This document shows, piece by piece, positions 42,201-51,525 of a stretch of 64,000 bases of DNA. Positions within the stretch are counted from its first letter, which is position 1. Each line of letters begins with the position of its first letter. Origin of the DNA: Halodesulfovibrio sp. MK-HDV (lineage in GTDB: Bacteria > Desulfobacterota > Desulfovibrionia > Desulfovibrionales > Desulfovibrionaceae); the NCBI RefSeq assembly GCF_009914765.1, contig NZ_WYDS01000007.1, positions 62,001 through 126,000 of the forward strand, written 5' to 3'. The notes beneath the pieces are model-generated. The model did not search any database. It was not told the DNA's origin and was given only the letters and a program-made list of their open reading frames with translations. A program made the position numbers and the translations under genes.

Positions 42201-43736
42201 TTAAGCATCAATAATGTAGTGAGGTGGATTATCACTTTTTTCTGCCCAAACAACGTCAGCTGTTAGGAATTCATACCCTACATCACCAGAAACAGTCTCA
42301 CTCGCGAGCTCTTCTGAAAGATCTTCTTCAGACTTTTTGCTTGTGGTATATTTCCCAGCTTTAACACGAATAGAAAAATGAGAACGTATGCCTTCATGAT
42401 TGAACACGACACCAACACCTTTTTCATCAAAAACCAAACTACTTTTGACTGCTGTTTTTGTGTTTGCCTCGGCCATCAATTGTCCTTTTACACATAATAT
42501 TTTCACACCTGCTTCTACCCCAGCTCTTATTTGCAGGCTGAGCTTGCTTCCCATCTCTCCCTTAAACTCTTCTTCATTATTTTTACTGACTAGAGTCCCT
42601 TCACCATTAATCACTTCCCCCGTTAATACAACATCAATATAAAATAACCCGTACATGTCATTTTTTCTTGCGCCGCGCTCAACTCTTTCCTTCATCTCTT
42701 GTAACTGATCCCTTAATTCTTTCCATGCCTTGCCCCCTGCGGGACTTCCTAAGAGAGTAATTAAGACACCAATAACATCTATAACAATCTCAGCACCGAT
42801 AAGAGGAGCCATTTTTAACGCATAATTATACTCAAAATAAGGAGCATCATTTTGACATTTTAATTCCTTGAATCCTGACAGCTCAAGCTGAGGTGGAATT
42901 ATTGTGAGCTTTTTTATTAGCCCGCCCTCATTCTTATTCCCACCCAGTACATGGTTTCCTATTTTTTTAAAGAGTTCAGAAGTCTTATGTGTAAGAGATT
43001 TTTTATGTTTAAGCCTTGAATCAGATTGTACCAACGTACAATCACTTTTTTTTGTTTTATCTCCAATGGAAACTGTACTTTCGAATACTACATTAAAATC
43101 TTCTGGATAAATCTCTTTCCCAATATCTTTCCATTTCTTCTTATTGGCTTTTTTCTGTAACTTAAGAGCATCTTCTCTACTATATTCATGTCTCTTCTTT
43201 ATTCTTCCATTTGCCTCTGCATTTACCTTGCTTCCAAGTGTAATTTTTCCATCCAACTTGTACTTAGGGTACATCTTAAGAGTAGTTGTCTGAACAGTGC
43301 CAGAACAGTCAGTTGTTGTTGAAATAAATTCTTTTGGTAATATTTTTTCAGGAGATCTCTCTAAGGCTAGCTGTAGCCATTCCCATGGATCTAGCTCTCT
43401 TAAAAATTTTTCCCCATCGTATGACAGTTTATATGTCTCAGACAACTTAGCTGGAGTAAGCCGAGCAAGCTCCGTATCCCCCTCTTTATCATTTTTTTCT
43501 AAAATAATAGTCTCAGGACAATTCGCTAATACACAAACTCCGTTGGGAATAAGTACTGATGTTATGGAAACTTTTTCATTATCTAGAAAAGTAAGTTCTT
43601 TGTTAGCACCAGAGCTGTTCGGATAATCAATATTTGCCCCCTCAGGAAAACCCGACATTGTATACCCAGCTGTACAATGGGGTGGCTGATGACATGCAAA
43701 ACACATTATTTCATTACTTTTTTCTTTTTCTGCCAT
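42201..43736 (-). CDS. Candidate T6SS effector with a hydrophobic helix
   Basis: 511 aa. No signal peptide. The N-terminal 60 residues are cysteine-rich (CFACHQPPHC, GVCVLANC) and could form a small metal-bound cap. The middle is Lys-rich. One long hydrophobic segment (LIGAEIVIDVIGVLITLLG, about residues 315-335) and a Gly/Val-rich C-terminus follow. The place after the DUF4123 adaptor and before immunity-like genes is that of T6SS cargo effectors; the hydrophobic helix suggests a membrane-disrupting kind. No enzymatic motif found. AT-rich compared with core genes. Confidence 0.7.
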   Translation of the reverse strand: MAEKEKSNEIMCFACHQPPHCTAGYTMSGFPEGANIDYPNSSGANKELTFLDNEKVSITSVLIPNGVCVLANCPETIILEKNDKEGDTELARLTPAKLSETYKLSYDGEKFLRELDPWEWLQLALERSPEKILPKEFISTTTDCSGTVQTTTLKMYPKYKLDGKITLGSKVNAEANGRIKKRHEYSREDALKLQKKANKKKWKDIGKEIYPEDFNVVFESTVSIGDKTKKSDCTLVQSDSRLKHKKSLTHKTSELFKKIGNHVLGGNKNEGGLIKKLTIIPPQLELSGFKELKCQNDAPYFEYNYALKMAPLIGAEIVIDVIGVLITLLGSPAGGKAWKELRDQLQEMKERVERGARKNDMYGLFYIDVVLTGEVINGEGTLVSKNNEEEFKGEMGSKLSLQIRAGVEAGVKILCVKGQLMAEANTKTAVKSSLVFDEKGVGVVFNHEGIRSHFSIRVKAGKYTTSKKSEEDLSEELASETVSGDVGYEFLTADVVWAEKSDNPPHYIIDA

Positions 43737-43745
43737 AACGGTTGT

Positions 43746-44561
43746 CTATAATCCTATTAGTGACTGACATGCTTTCCCAGCTCGAACCCATCCGACAGTG
43801 CCGTCGTCCTCCGCTAGATCAAAAAAAGAACGAGGGATCTCATCAAAATCATAATATTCTTTTTCAATCAAACAGAGTGAGGTTTCCCTAACGGTCTTAG
43901 GCAAAGTGATATCCTGACTTTTAAAGTAGTCGAATAAACGGTGAGCATACTCTAGAAAATTAACATGAGGAACAGCTGCAGATGATGATGCCGCGTCCTC
44001 CATCAGTTGTGCCAATTTAATTACAAAATTCCTTTCGAACTCTTGGTTCATTATTTCAACCTGTTCTTCTGTAAGAGTAAGGGTTGAAACCGTTGACTGA
44101 GCATCCTGCGGATACTGTGCTCGTCGTTCAGCAAAGGTCTCAGCACGCTCGTTCCCTTCAAAGGAAATACCTATTTTTTCGATAGGTCCCATGAAAGAAT
44201 GTAGCTCCCAATCGGTAAGGGCAGACGTTAATAGCCAAAGATTCCTTGGATCATAGAATCTAAAAAATACAGGCTTGTCACTGTCTGGCAGTAATACATA
44301 TAAGTACTTACGTAAGTGACTACGGATGCTCTTCAAATCAGCATCAGTCGTGATATAGATACCCCATGGGGTTTCTCGGGTATTAAGCCATTCTTGAACT
44401 TCTTCTGTTACAAGAACAACATAAGGAGCAATATCAACTAAGTTCGGTTGCACTGGCGGGGCATAAAGGCACACAGCTGGTGGATCGAGTTCTGCGAGCA
44501 TAGGCATCAGCTCTTCTTCCGATGCCCCATCGATTATTGCATATAATTTTTCGTTACTCAC
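43746..44561 (-). CDS. DUF4123 T6SS effector adaptor/chaperone
   Basis: 271 aa. The N-terminal 130 residues match DUF4123 (Tap/TEC) adaptors: YAIIDGASEEELMPML, PYVVLV, the TPWGIYITTD strand, SHLRKYLYVLLPD and VFFRFYDPRNL. Such proteins load an effector onto VgrG. It overlaps the vgrG stop by eight bases and ends 10 bp before the effector gene, the usual vgrG-adaptor-effector order. Confidence 0.9.
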   Translation of the reverse strand: MSNEKLYAIIDGASEEELMPMLAELDPPAVCLYAPPVQPNLVDIAPYVVLVTEEVQEWLNTRETPWGIYITTDADLKSIRSHLRKYLYVLLPDSDKPVFFRFYDPRNLWLLTSALTDWELHSFMGPIEKIGISFEGNERAETFAERRAQYPQDAQSTVSTLTLTEEQVEIMNQEFERNFVIKLAQLMEDAASSSAAVPHVNFLEYAHRLFDYFKSQDITLPKTVRETSLCLIEKEYYDFDEIPRSFFDLAEDDGTVGWVRAGKACQSLIGL

Positions 44562-46524
44562 AATCCCCCTCCAATGGACAATGTTTTACAAACATGCTGC
44601 CTTCTCCTGCTGCGCTTTTCAGGATTTCAGGATTCGCTGGTAATGCAAGACTCCCCGCGCCCCCTCCAGAGTTCAAATTGATTGCTGCACCTTTAATATC
44701 AACACCACCCGGATGAATAACCACAAAGCTTCCGCCAACTTTTAACGTGATTTTTGTGTCACTCTGGAAGGTCATTTCACCATCAATTTTAACTCCGAGT
44801 GCGCCCTTAATATGCTGGGACTTATCACCCTTAACAGTTAACCCGCTATCACCCTCAATAAGTTCAATATAATTTCCGGTTGTCTTGTGGTCTTGTTTAC
44901 CATCGACCGTAACTTTCCTATCTTTAGCAACAACCAAATTTTCATTATTCCCCACACTTGTGGATCTATCGAAATCGACACGCTCGTTTTTTGAGTTAAG
45001 AACTTTTATATCCATGTTCTTTTGCGCATGAATGAATATTTCTTCTTTATCGGCCTCATCTTCAAAGCGAAGTTCGTTAAATCCTTCGCCCTTATGGGTG
45101 TCAGTTCTCAGAACCGTCATAGTTTTATGAGCCGGAAGAGGATACGGTGACTTGTTTCGTGCGTGGTAAGTACGGCCAGTAATAATTGGTTGATCGGGGT
45201 CACCTTCTAAGAAACTAACGATAACTTCGTGTCCAATACGAGGGATTGCAACTATACCGTACTGTCCACCTGCCCATCCTTGGGAGACTCGAATCCAACA
45301 ACTGCATGTTTCGTCGCTATTCGTATTATATCTATCCCATGGAAAATAAACCTTTACGCGGCCATGTTCATCACAAAAAATTTCCTCGCCTTCAGGGCCT
45401 ACAACAGTGGCTATCTGCGGCCCGTCTACGCGAGGTTTTGGGTTTGGCGTTGGTTTCCACTGACGATGATCTGGAATCACTACAAACTCATTATTATATG
45501 TTGTAGAACCCGATGTTCCGGCTTCTTCAAGAGCTTGAGGCTGAGTTCCAAAGTGGGAAACGCCAATAGTAAACCAATCGCGGTTACAAGAGTCGCTGGG
45601 GTGTTCTTTTAAGGAAAACTTAAAGCCAGAAATGAGCTCAGGGTAATTGCTTAACCCTTTAGCTGTAAGTGCTTCACTGCGAAGAGACTCAAGCCTGAAT
45701 TGAGTAAATTTTTGTCCAAGGCTGTCTTCTTTGAATCGGCCTGGATAGTCATAATGTTCGTATGTCGAACGCTGAAAGTCTAACTCGCTCCCAAAAAAGT
45801 CGTGTTGAAGACTATTTCTCGGGTTTAAAAAACTGTAGTCTTTCAACTCTGCAGAGGAAGAACAAATTTTAGCTTGCTGCGTGAAACCTCTGACAAATGC
45901 ACCTGTACTCATACCGCCAGATTGAGTGTTATACTCCAATTCGTTGGGCAACATCGGCGCTTGTTTGGTGTCGTCAGAAAAGATTATGATGTGAGAACTT
46001 TCAGAATGCTCAAAGTAGTAATACATTCCTTCTTCTGCTGCTAACCGCTGAACAAATTCGAGGTCAGATTCTCGATATTGCACGCAGTAATCACGGACTT
46101 TCGGTTCTTTCGTGAGACCAAAGGCAAGTTCCTGTATTCCCATTTCTTGTAAAATGAGCTGAATAATTTCTTGAGCAGGCTGCTGCTGAAACATTCTTGT
46201 ATTTTGGCGTAAAGCTAGACGGGCTATAGATGGCACCAACGTGACTTCATACATGGTATGATGATGCCCAGTGTCGCCCTGACGGAATTCGCTGATAATG
46301 CCGTGCCGCACCTGCACCATCTTACCGTTAATCCATATTCTCAAGATACCAAATCTATCCACTGTTTGCGTAGGAACAATATCTTCTAGCCGACTGGCAA
46401 GTTTAAGATGGAAATGGAACGGAGAAGAAAGAGTTTCCATTCCAGAAAACTCTAAAACACTGAACGTATCGTCCGCCAGCCCATCAACCTGAAAAGTGAA
46501 TTGCAATCCGGTATTTATCGCCAT
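44554..46524 (-). CDS. vgrG: Type VI secretion tip protein VgrG
   Basis: 656 aa. gp27-like N-terminal half (SGMETLSSPFHFHLKLASR, HHTMYEVTLVPSIARLALRQ), OB-fold and gp5-like needle (CWIRVSQGWAGGQYGIVAIP, EVIVSFLEGDPDQPIITGR) then a beta-helix (LNSKNERVDFDRS, TVKGDKSQHIKGALGVKIDG). No extra C-terminal toxin domain, so it carries cargo through the adaptor. Preceded by hcp; a hairpin lies between. Confidence 0.96.
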   Translation of the reverse strand: MAINTGLQFTFQVDGLADDTFSVLEFSGMETLSSPFHFHLKLASRLEDIVPTQTVDRFGILRIWINGKMVQVRHGIISEFRQGDTGHHHTMYEVTLVPSIARLALRQNTRMFQQQPAQEIIQLILQEMGIQELAFGLTKEPKVRDYCVQYRESDLEFVQRLAAEEGMYYYFEHSESSHIIIFSDDTKQAPMLPNELEYNTQSGGMSTGAFVRGFTQQAKICSSSAELKDYSFLNPRNSLQHDFFGSELDFQRSTYEHYDYPGRFKEDSLGQKFTQFRLESLRSEALTAKGLSNYPELISGFKFSLKEHPSDSCNRDWFTIGVSHFGTQPQALEEAGTSGSTTYNNEFVVIPDHRQWKPTPNPKPRVDGPQIATVVGPEGEEIFCDEHGRVKVYFPWDRYNTNSDETCSCWIRVSQGWAGGQYGIVAIPRIGHEVIVSFLEGDPDQPIITGRTYHARNKSPYPLPAHKTMTVLRTDTHKGEGFNELRFEDEADKEEIFIHAQKNMDIKVLNSKNERVDFDRSTSVGNNENLVVAKDRKVTVDGKQDHKTTGNYIELIEGDSGLTVKGDKSQHIKGALGVKIDGEMTFQSDTKITLKVGGSFVVIHPGGVDIKGAAINLNSGGGAGSLALPANPEILKSAAGEGSMFVKHCPLEGDCE

Positions 46525-46589
46525 GTGTGTACTCTTTTCTCTAAGGTTTCTAAATCTATGGGGCGAACAACCACGACCCGTTTACAGTA

Positions 46590-46622
46590 AGACCCGCACA
46601 ATCATAGAGAATGTGCGGGTCT
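46590..46622 (-). other. Hairpin between hcp and vgrG
   Basis: AGACCCGCACA/TGTGCGGGTCT (46590-46600, 46612-46622) without a T-tract. Perhaps partial termination or mRNA stabilisation giving more hcp than vgrG. Confidence 0.65.
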
Positions 46623-46644
46623 GTATAATTCGTATTCGATAAAA

Positions 46645-47160
46645 TTATGCTACAGGAGCACGCCAGTCATCAGAACCAGAAGTTCCAGCAACGGTGTGTT
46701 CCCAGTCAATTTTACGGTAAGCGAGAGCTACATTAATAAGCTGTGTAAATTCTTTACTCTGCGCATCCTGACAATGTGGCATGTCGAAGTTAACATCCAC
46801 GATTGTTGCGTCGGTGAGCGTGGTGGTGAAGAAGTGCTCCTGCTTACCTTCAATGGAAGTGCGGTACCATTTCAGAGTAACAGTCGGAAGCATTTCGCCG
46901 GAAGCAAGGGCGTTGTACATAAGCGGAACAGCTTTGTTGAGTGCTACAGTAAAGCGGAAAGGCTTATGCATACGCTGACCGGAAGGCTGACCGGACTGAG
47001 GATCGGTAGGAACAGTAACAATGTGTTTGAATTCCTGCACGAGCATTTCATCTTCATGACCTTCTACGTAGATGTTACCTACGGAGTCAGCAGTAAAAGC
47101 GCCTGCAGTAATGTTGCCCTGAGTTTTACCTTCGATAGCGATATAACAAGGAGTTGGCAT
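46645..47160 (-). CDS. hcp: Type VI secretion tube protein Hcp
   Basis: 171 aa. YIAIEGKTQGNI start, HKPFRFTVALNKAVPLMYNA, KWYRTSIEGKQEHFFTTTL and FTQLINVALAYRKIDWEH are standard Hcp sequence. It forms the hexameric tube and may chaperone small effectors. AAAAGGAAATATT precedes the ATG. First gene of the T6SS accessory run, behind a sigma-54-type promoter. Confidence 0.96.
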   Translation of the reverse strand: MPTPCYIAIEGKTQGNITAGAFTADSVGNIYVEGHEDEMLVQEFKHIVTVPTDPQSGQPSGQRMHKPFRFTVALNKAVPLMYNALASGEMLPTVTLKWYRTSIEGKQEHFFTTTLTDATIVDVNFDMPHCQDAQSKEFTQLINVALAYRKIDWEHTVAGTSGSDDWRAPVA

Positions 47161-47202
47161 AATATTTCCTTTTAAAAAAAGTTTTAGAATTACGCCTTCT
47201 CT

Positions 47203-47218
47203 ATCAAGTTATGTGCCA
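47203..47218 (-). promoter_or_regulatory. Sigma-54-type promoter of hcp
   Basis: The minus strand reads TGGCACATAACTTGAT: GG-N10-GA, with exact TGGCAC at -24 and TTGA at -12. It would start transcription about 30 bases before the hcp ATG. hcp operons of many bacteria use sigma-54, so the match is meaningful. Confidence 0.65.
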
Positions 47219-47270
47219 AAGTATATTTTGGCTCTATTGCTCTCTTTCAAAAGGAAACAAAAAGAGATGA

Positions 47271-47325
47271 GCAACTTGTTGCCAAAAAAATAGGCAACTT
47301 ATTGCCACATAAGCAACTTGTTGCC
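47271..47325. promoter_or_regulatory. Array of three inverted repeats, candidate enhancer sites
   Basis: GCAACTTGTTGC (47271-47282), GCAACTTATTGC (47294-47305) and GCAACTTGTTGC (47313-47324), centres 23 and 19 bp apart, lying about 55-120 bp upstream of the sigma-54-type promoter. This is where a sigma-54 activator would bind. A further TGCCAAA...TTTTGGC repeat (47214-47232) overlaps the promoter. Confidence 0.65.
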
Positions 47326-47484
47326 TATTTTAGTAATAACACTACCTTCATTTATTATGTCCTTCCAAAATTATGAGCCTGTAAATCAAGAATATCTGTG
47401 CCGTTAGGTACTATTCAGCGAATATTTAAAGAAGATATCTTTTTGCAAAAATGGGGACAAAGTGGAGATGATTTAACTGAAGGC
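47326..47484. other. Intergenic between enhancer sites and tRNA terminator
   Basis: About 160 bp, AT-rich; no feature supported. Confidence 0.3.
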
Positions 47485-47532
47485 ATAAAAAAAAGCGTTC
47501 ACAACAATTTATAAAAATCGTTGTAAACGCTT
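47485..47532 (-). terminator. Terminator after tRNA-Leu
   Basis: AAGCGTTCACAAC/GTTGTAAACGCTT (47493-47505, 47520-47532), one mismatch; a U-run of eight follows in the minus-strand RNA. Confidence 0.8.
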
Positions 47533-47542
47533 AATTTTCTTT

Positions 47543-47629
47543 TGGTACCCGGGGCCGGAATTGAACCGGCACGGCCGTGAGGCCGAGAGATTTTAAGTCT
47601 CTTGTGTCTACCTATTCCACCACCCGGGC
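47543..47629 (-). tRNA. tRNA-Leu (anticodon TAA)
   Basis: 87 nt including encoded CCA. Acceptor GCCCGGG with CCCGGGT, anticodon arm AGAGA-CTTAAAA-TCTCT giving TAA, a long variable arm (CGGCCTCACGGCCG region) and T-arm GCCGGTTCAATTCCGGC. The 3' end faces the T6SS island. Confidence 0.96.
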
Positions 47630-47712
47630 ACAGAAAAGGTGAGCACTTCTATACCGCTAAAGGCGATATCGTCAACCTCATTCATGCACTTTTTTTATTT
47701 TTTTTTCGTAAG

Positions 47713-48078
47713 CTATGCGCATGTTCCAGATGAAATATCAATTCCAGACTCTTTCCATGTCCCTTTTTCAAACTGGTAGAGATGGGATATTTCAAGATTC
47801 TTCTGGATGGCAAACAAACGAGCTAATGTCTGAACAGGAAAAAATGGAACAACAGCATCGCAGATAGTATGCAACACCCCTTCATCATAGTCAGTTAGAA
47901 CAAATTGAATTCGCAACCCATCATCAAGACCAAAAAAGTCTATATGATCTGCTCCGCATACGTGCAGAGTGTCCGCGAGCTTTTCTTTAAGCTCATCCTC
48001 ACACTCTATAAGTTCAGCATAACTCAGATCCGGATTGTATTGAACATAACCTAAAACTTCGCAATCAAATGTTGCCAT
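47713..48078 (-). CDS. Hypothetical protein (121 aa)
   Basis: 121 aa from the ATG at 48078 (GCAGGAGTC before it). Acidic, soluble, no signal peptide. Stretches ATFDCEVLGYVQYN, VCGADHIDFFGLDDG and FFPVQTLARLFAIQKNL suggest a compact alpha-beta protein of no known family. Monocistronic between the chemoreceptor gene and tRNA-Leu. Codon use is like core genes. Confidence 0.75.
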   Translation of the reverse strand: MATFDCEVLGYVQYNPDLSYAELIECEDELKEKLADTLHVCGADHIDFFGLDDGLRIQFVLTDYDEGVLHTICDAVVPFFPVQTLARLFAIQKNLEISHLYQFEKGTWKESGIDISSGTCA

Positions 48079-48210
48079 CAATGACTCCTGCTTTATGAAA
48101 TATCAAAACTATACAAGCCATCACATGAACGTTATGTCAACAGCATATATAACATTTACACAACAACGTACACTTTTTTGAATACTAAGTATTGTTGGCT
48201 GCACATAAAA

Positions 48211-48246
48211 AAGCTCTGTTCTCTCAACGAGAACAGAGCTTTTTCA
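48211..48246. terminator. Bidirectional terminator after the chemoreceptor gene
   Basis: Perfect 13-bp stem AAGCTCTGTTCTC/GAGAACAGAGCTT (48211-48223, 48229-48241), flanked by A- and T-runs. Confidence 0.9.
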
Positions 48247-48258
48247 TTCATATACTAA

Positions 48259-51200
48259 TTAACGCATTTCACTAATCAAACTATTCAACCGTTCTGCAAG
48301 GCTGGCAAGCTCTGTGACTGCACTTGTTGACTGCACCATTGCCTGAGATGTTTCAAATGAGATTTTATTAATCTCTTCGGTTGCGCGGGAAACCTCTTCA
48401 GCCGCAGCGGACTGTTCTTCTGCAGCTGTCGCAATAACTCGAACCTGATCGGCAGAATCATTCGCGTAGGAAAGAATACTGCCAAGCAGTTCACCTGAAC
48501 GATGAGCCTGCGCGGTGCTTCTTTCAACAGCTTCTACAGTACGCTGCGCCTCTTCCATATTCTGCTGTGTAACCTGCTGGATAGACGTAATCGCCGCACC
48601 AACCTGATCCGTTGCATTCATGGTGTTTTCAGCAAGCTTTCTCACTTCATCAGCAACCACGGCAAAGCCACGCCCTGCATCACCTGCACGGGCAGCTTCA
48701 ATTGCTGCGTTCAGTGCAAGCAGGTTGGTCTGATCCGCAATGTCATTGATGACATTCATTACTTCACCAATAGAAGCAACCTGCCCTGTCAGCTCTTCCA
48801 TACTTACAGTCAACTGGTGAGAGATTGTATCAACAGCGCCGATAGTCGCTAGAACTTCCTGCACTGCTTCCGCGCCGTCCTGCGCTGTCGCACGGGTCTG
48901 TTCAGAGTTTTCCGCAGCATGTGATGCATTTTGAGCCACTTCAAGCACTGTCGCATTCATTTCTTCCATAGAAGTGGCGGTTTCCGATGCGCGTTCACGC
49001 TGGATGTCCGCCCCTTTGCTGGATTGTTCAATCTGTGCAGACAGCTCCTCCGCTGCGGAAGAAAGCTGGCTGCTGATATCTACTGCGTTCTCTGCGAGAT
49101 CACGCATTTTGCGTTGCGCTTTTGTAATATCAGTCTGATCCACAATAATCTTGAGTGCACCGACAACTTCGCTTTCAACACGGATAGGAATAGCAGAGAA
49201 GATTGCGTGAGAACCTTCACCGTTGATCAACAGATCCGCCTCTGAAGCCTCTTCAACCCCACTCTCAATGGTTCGGTCACAAACACAGCGATCTGTACGG
49301 CAATCTGTGGAATTAAGCGTATCGAAACACTTGTTCCCTGCAACACGTTCTGGGACAACTCCTGCCCCGACATGCGTACCAAACTTGTTCATGAACAATA
49401 TATTCGAGTTTGTATCAACAGACATCAGTACCATCGGCATAACATCAAGGAACTCCACAAACACATCACACAAGGCGTTAGTGTTATGAATAAGCTCTTC
49501 ATACCCGCCTTTAAATTGTGTGGCGTCTCCACGCTCCCGTAGATTACCATGACTGATTGCCGCACTCACAGCTTCCACTGTTCCGGTTACTTCACGTAAC
49601 GTATGAGGGATTGCCTGTGCTGCCGCAGCAAGCTGTCCGAGTTCATCATTTTGATTAATACTCAATGATGCATCAAAATTGCCGCGGGCAATCTGTTTTG
49701 AAAATTCAACAACACGTCCTAACGGTCGAGTAATGCTGATCGCAATCAAATATGCAAACACAGCAACAATCAAACCGATTACTAACGAAACAATCCAAAC
49801 ATTTTTCTTCAGTAGTGCAACAGGCGTAGTGACTTCCGCTTGATCAATCTCAGCGATAAGTGCCCATGTAGAAGAACCGAACTCGACAGGAGTATACGCA
49901 GAAAGCACCGTTGACCCTTTGTAGCCAACAATCTCTTTCGTACCGCTCTTGCCGGACAAGGCGAGCTTAGTCGCTTCAGTATCCACACCGTTCTTTTTAA
50001 CAGATCCAGCAAAAGAAGCCGCTACGTTTCGCGTGTCAGGATCAAGAAAAGTTCGGGAGCGCATTTTGTTATCGCTACCCACAATATAACACTGGCCTGT
50101 TTTTCCCATGCCAGCGCGTTGCTTCATAATTTTATTGATGGAATCAAGAGACATCTGAAGTCCGACAATGAACTGCACTTCACCATCTTTCACGACAGGC
50201 TGCGCAAGGAACGCATACGGCAGTCCATTACTCGGCCCATACGGGGCAAAGTCACTGATGGCTGTCTGACCGGTTTCCAGTACTTTTTTGAACACTTCAC
50301 CAAATTTACTGTTGGAGAATTCACCGGTTTTAATATTGGTGTGATAATCTGCTTCGCGTAAGACGCTATAAAAAATATAGCCGTCTTTCTGAACAAGGAA
50401 TAGATCTGCGAAGCCACTCTCAGCTGCAAAATCTTTTAGCAAACTAGAGCCATCAGCACTTTCGTTTGCCAAAACTTCTTCAAGATTTGTTTTGATAACA
50501 AGTGCCCATTTCACACCGGTTATTAGCAGCGGCTTTACAAGCACCATGCAAAGAGTACCAACGCTATCCACATACAAGCCTTCTAGGGGTTCGCCTGTTT
50601 CTTTTACCGTGTTGAGATAATCTGTAGAAACTTCCTTTCCAATACCAAACTCGCCATCGCCCATGGTAAAAAGCGTACTACGTAAGGTAGGTATCTTACC
50701 TTCAAGCGAAATAAAGTATGCTTCACCAGTCTCACCAAGACCGGTTCTGTCCTGTGCGATATGGTTCATTGCAGAATCGGGGATAGCTGCCGCAATATAA
50801 CCACTCAGGTTACTTCGGGCATCAATAAGGCGGGTAATGACGAACGCCATAGGCGCGCCATCAGCAGGGGCATACGCTTCAAAATCTGCTAATTTGCTGC
50901 GATGAGACTGTGTGCTGATATCCTGAAACGCCTTGCCGAGTGCTGTGCTTTTCAGCTTACCTGTTGCAAGGCTTTCACCAAGGTCACTCCCCTTCTTAGA
51001 AGAATAGACAATCTCACCAGCTTCACTAATCAGCAGAACATCTTCCCAGCCATTCTTTCTGCACAAGTTGCGTATCCGCCAACCTGATGACATGTCCAGC
51101 TTGCTCCAGTCCTGAGAATCTCTGGAACCAGTATTAGAAAGCTGAGTAAACGAGTATGCAATTCTGTTTAAATCAGAATCACGACCAAGCATTGTAATCT

Positions 51201-51525
51201 TAGAGAACTGTTCTATAAAATATCTTTCTATTTCTTTGGCTCTCTGGCTTTCAATAATATGCATCTTATCAGAAGCAGAATCTTCTAAGTGACTAACAGT
51301 GCCTACAAGACCACGTAATGCACTTTTCCAATCTTCTTGAATTTCAAAAACGTTTAGCTTTTTTGATTCTTTAACCGTTTCCAGCTGTGCATAAGCCTGT
51401 TGCATTAATGCATCGGATGCGCTGTTACTAGATATCCACCCTATAACAACGAGTGGGAGAAGACCCACTGCGAGGAAATAACCAATTAATTTTGGTTTCA
51501 TTGAAATGTTAGACAATAGTTTCAT
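48259..51525 (-). CDS. Methyl-accepting chemotaxis protein, large Cache sensor plus HAMP-PAS
   Basis: 1088 aa. Membrane helix at about 12-30, then a periplasmic region of about 550 residues that appears to hold two Cache sensor domains: the DQAEVTTPVALLKK end resembles a dCache exit, and similar SSKKGSDLGESLATG / SVLREADYHTNIKTGEF loops occur twice. A second membrane helix near 580, HAMP, a PAS domain with four cysteines (CFDTLNSTDCRTDRCVCD) and the methyl-accepting signalling hairpin with QTNLLALNAAIEAARAGDAG. It senses an unknown ligand and signals to CheA. The GGGGGGTGAC ribosome site supports ATG 51525. Confidence 0.93.
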   Translation of the reverse strand: MKLLSNISMKPKLIGYFLAVGLLPLVVIGWISSNSASDALMQQAYAQLETVKESKKLNVFEIQEDWKSALRGLVGTVSHLEDSASDKMHIIESQRAKEIERYFIEQFSKITMLGRDSDLNRIAYSFTQLSNTGSRDSQDWSKLDMSSGWRIRNLCRKNGWEDVLLISEAGEIVYSSKKGSDLGESLATGKLKSTALGKAFQDISTQSHRSKLADFEAYAPADGAPMAFVITRLIDARSNLSGYIAAAIPDSAMNHIAQDRTGLGETGEAYFISLEGKIPTLRSTLFTMGDGEFGIGKEVSTDYLNTVKETGEPLEGLYVDSVGTLCMVLVKPLLITGVKWALVIKTNLEEVLANESADGSSLLKDFAAESGFADLFLVQKDGYIFYSVLREADYHTNIKTGEFSNSKFGEVFKKVLETGQTAISDFAPYGPSNGLPYAFLAQPVVKDGEVQFIVGLQMSLDSINKIMKQRAGMGKTGQCYIVGSDNKMRSRTFLDPDTRNVAASFAGSVKKNGVDTEATKLALSGKSGTKEIVGYKGSTVLSAYTPVEFGSSTWALIAEIDQAEVTTPVALLKKNVWIVSLVIGLIVAVFAYLIAISITRPLGRVVEFSKQIARGNFDASLSINQNDELGQLAAAAQAIPHTLREVTGTVEAVSAAISHGNLRERGDATQFKGGYEELIHNTNALCDVFVEFLDVMPMVLMSVDTNSNILFMNKFGTHVGAGVVPERVAGNKCFDTLNSTDCRTDRCVCDRTIESGVEEASEADLLINGEGSHAIFSAIPIRVESEVVGALKIIVDQTDITKAQRKMRDLAENAVDISSQLSSAAEELSAQIEQSSKGADIQRERASETATSMEEMNATVLEVAQNASHAAENSEQTRATAQDGAEAVQEVLATIGAVDTISHQLTVSMEELTGQVASIGEVMNVINDIADQTNLLALNAAIEAARAGDAGRGFAVVADEVRKLAENTMNATDQVGAAITSIQQVTQQNMEEAQRTVEAVERSTAQAHRSGELLGSILSYANDSADQVRVIATAAEEQSAAAEEVSRATEEINKISFETSQAMVQSTSAVTELASLAERLNSLISEMR

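Noticed and set aside
47271-47325. Reading the GCAACTTGTTGC repeats themselves as sigma-54 promoters
   Set aside because: They resemble GG...GC boxes, but the spacing is nine bases rather than ten; the true match is at 47203-47218.
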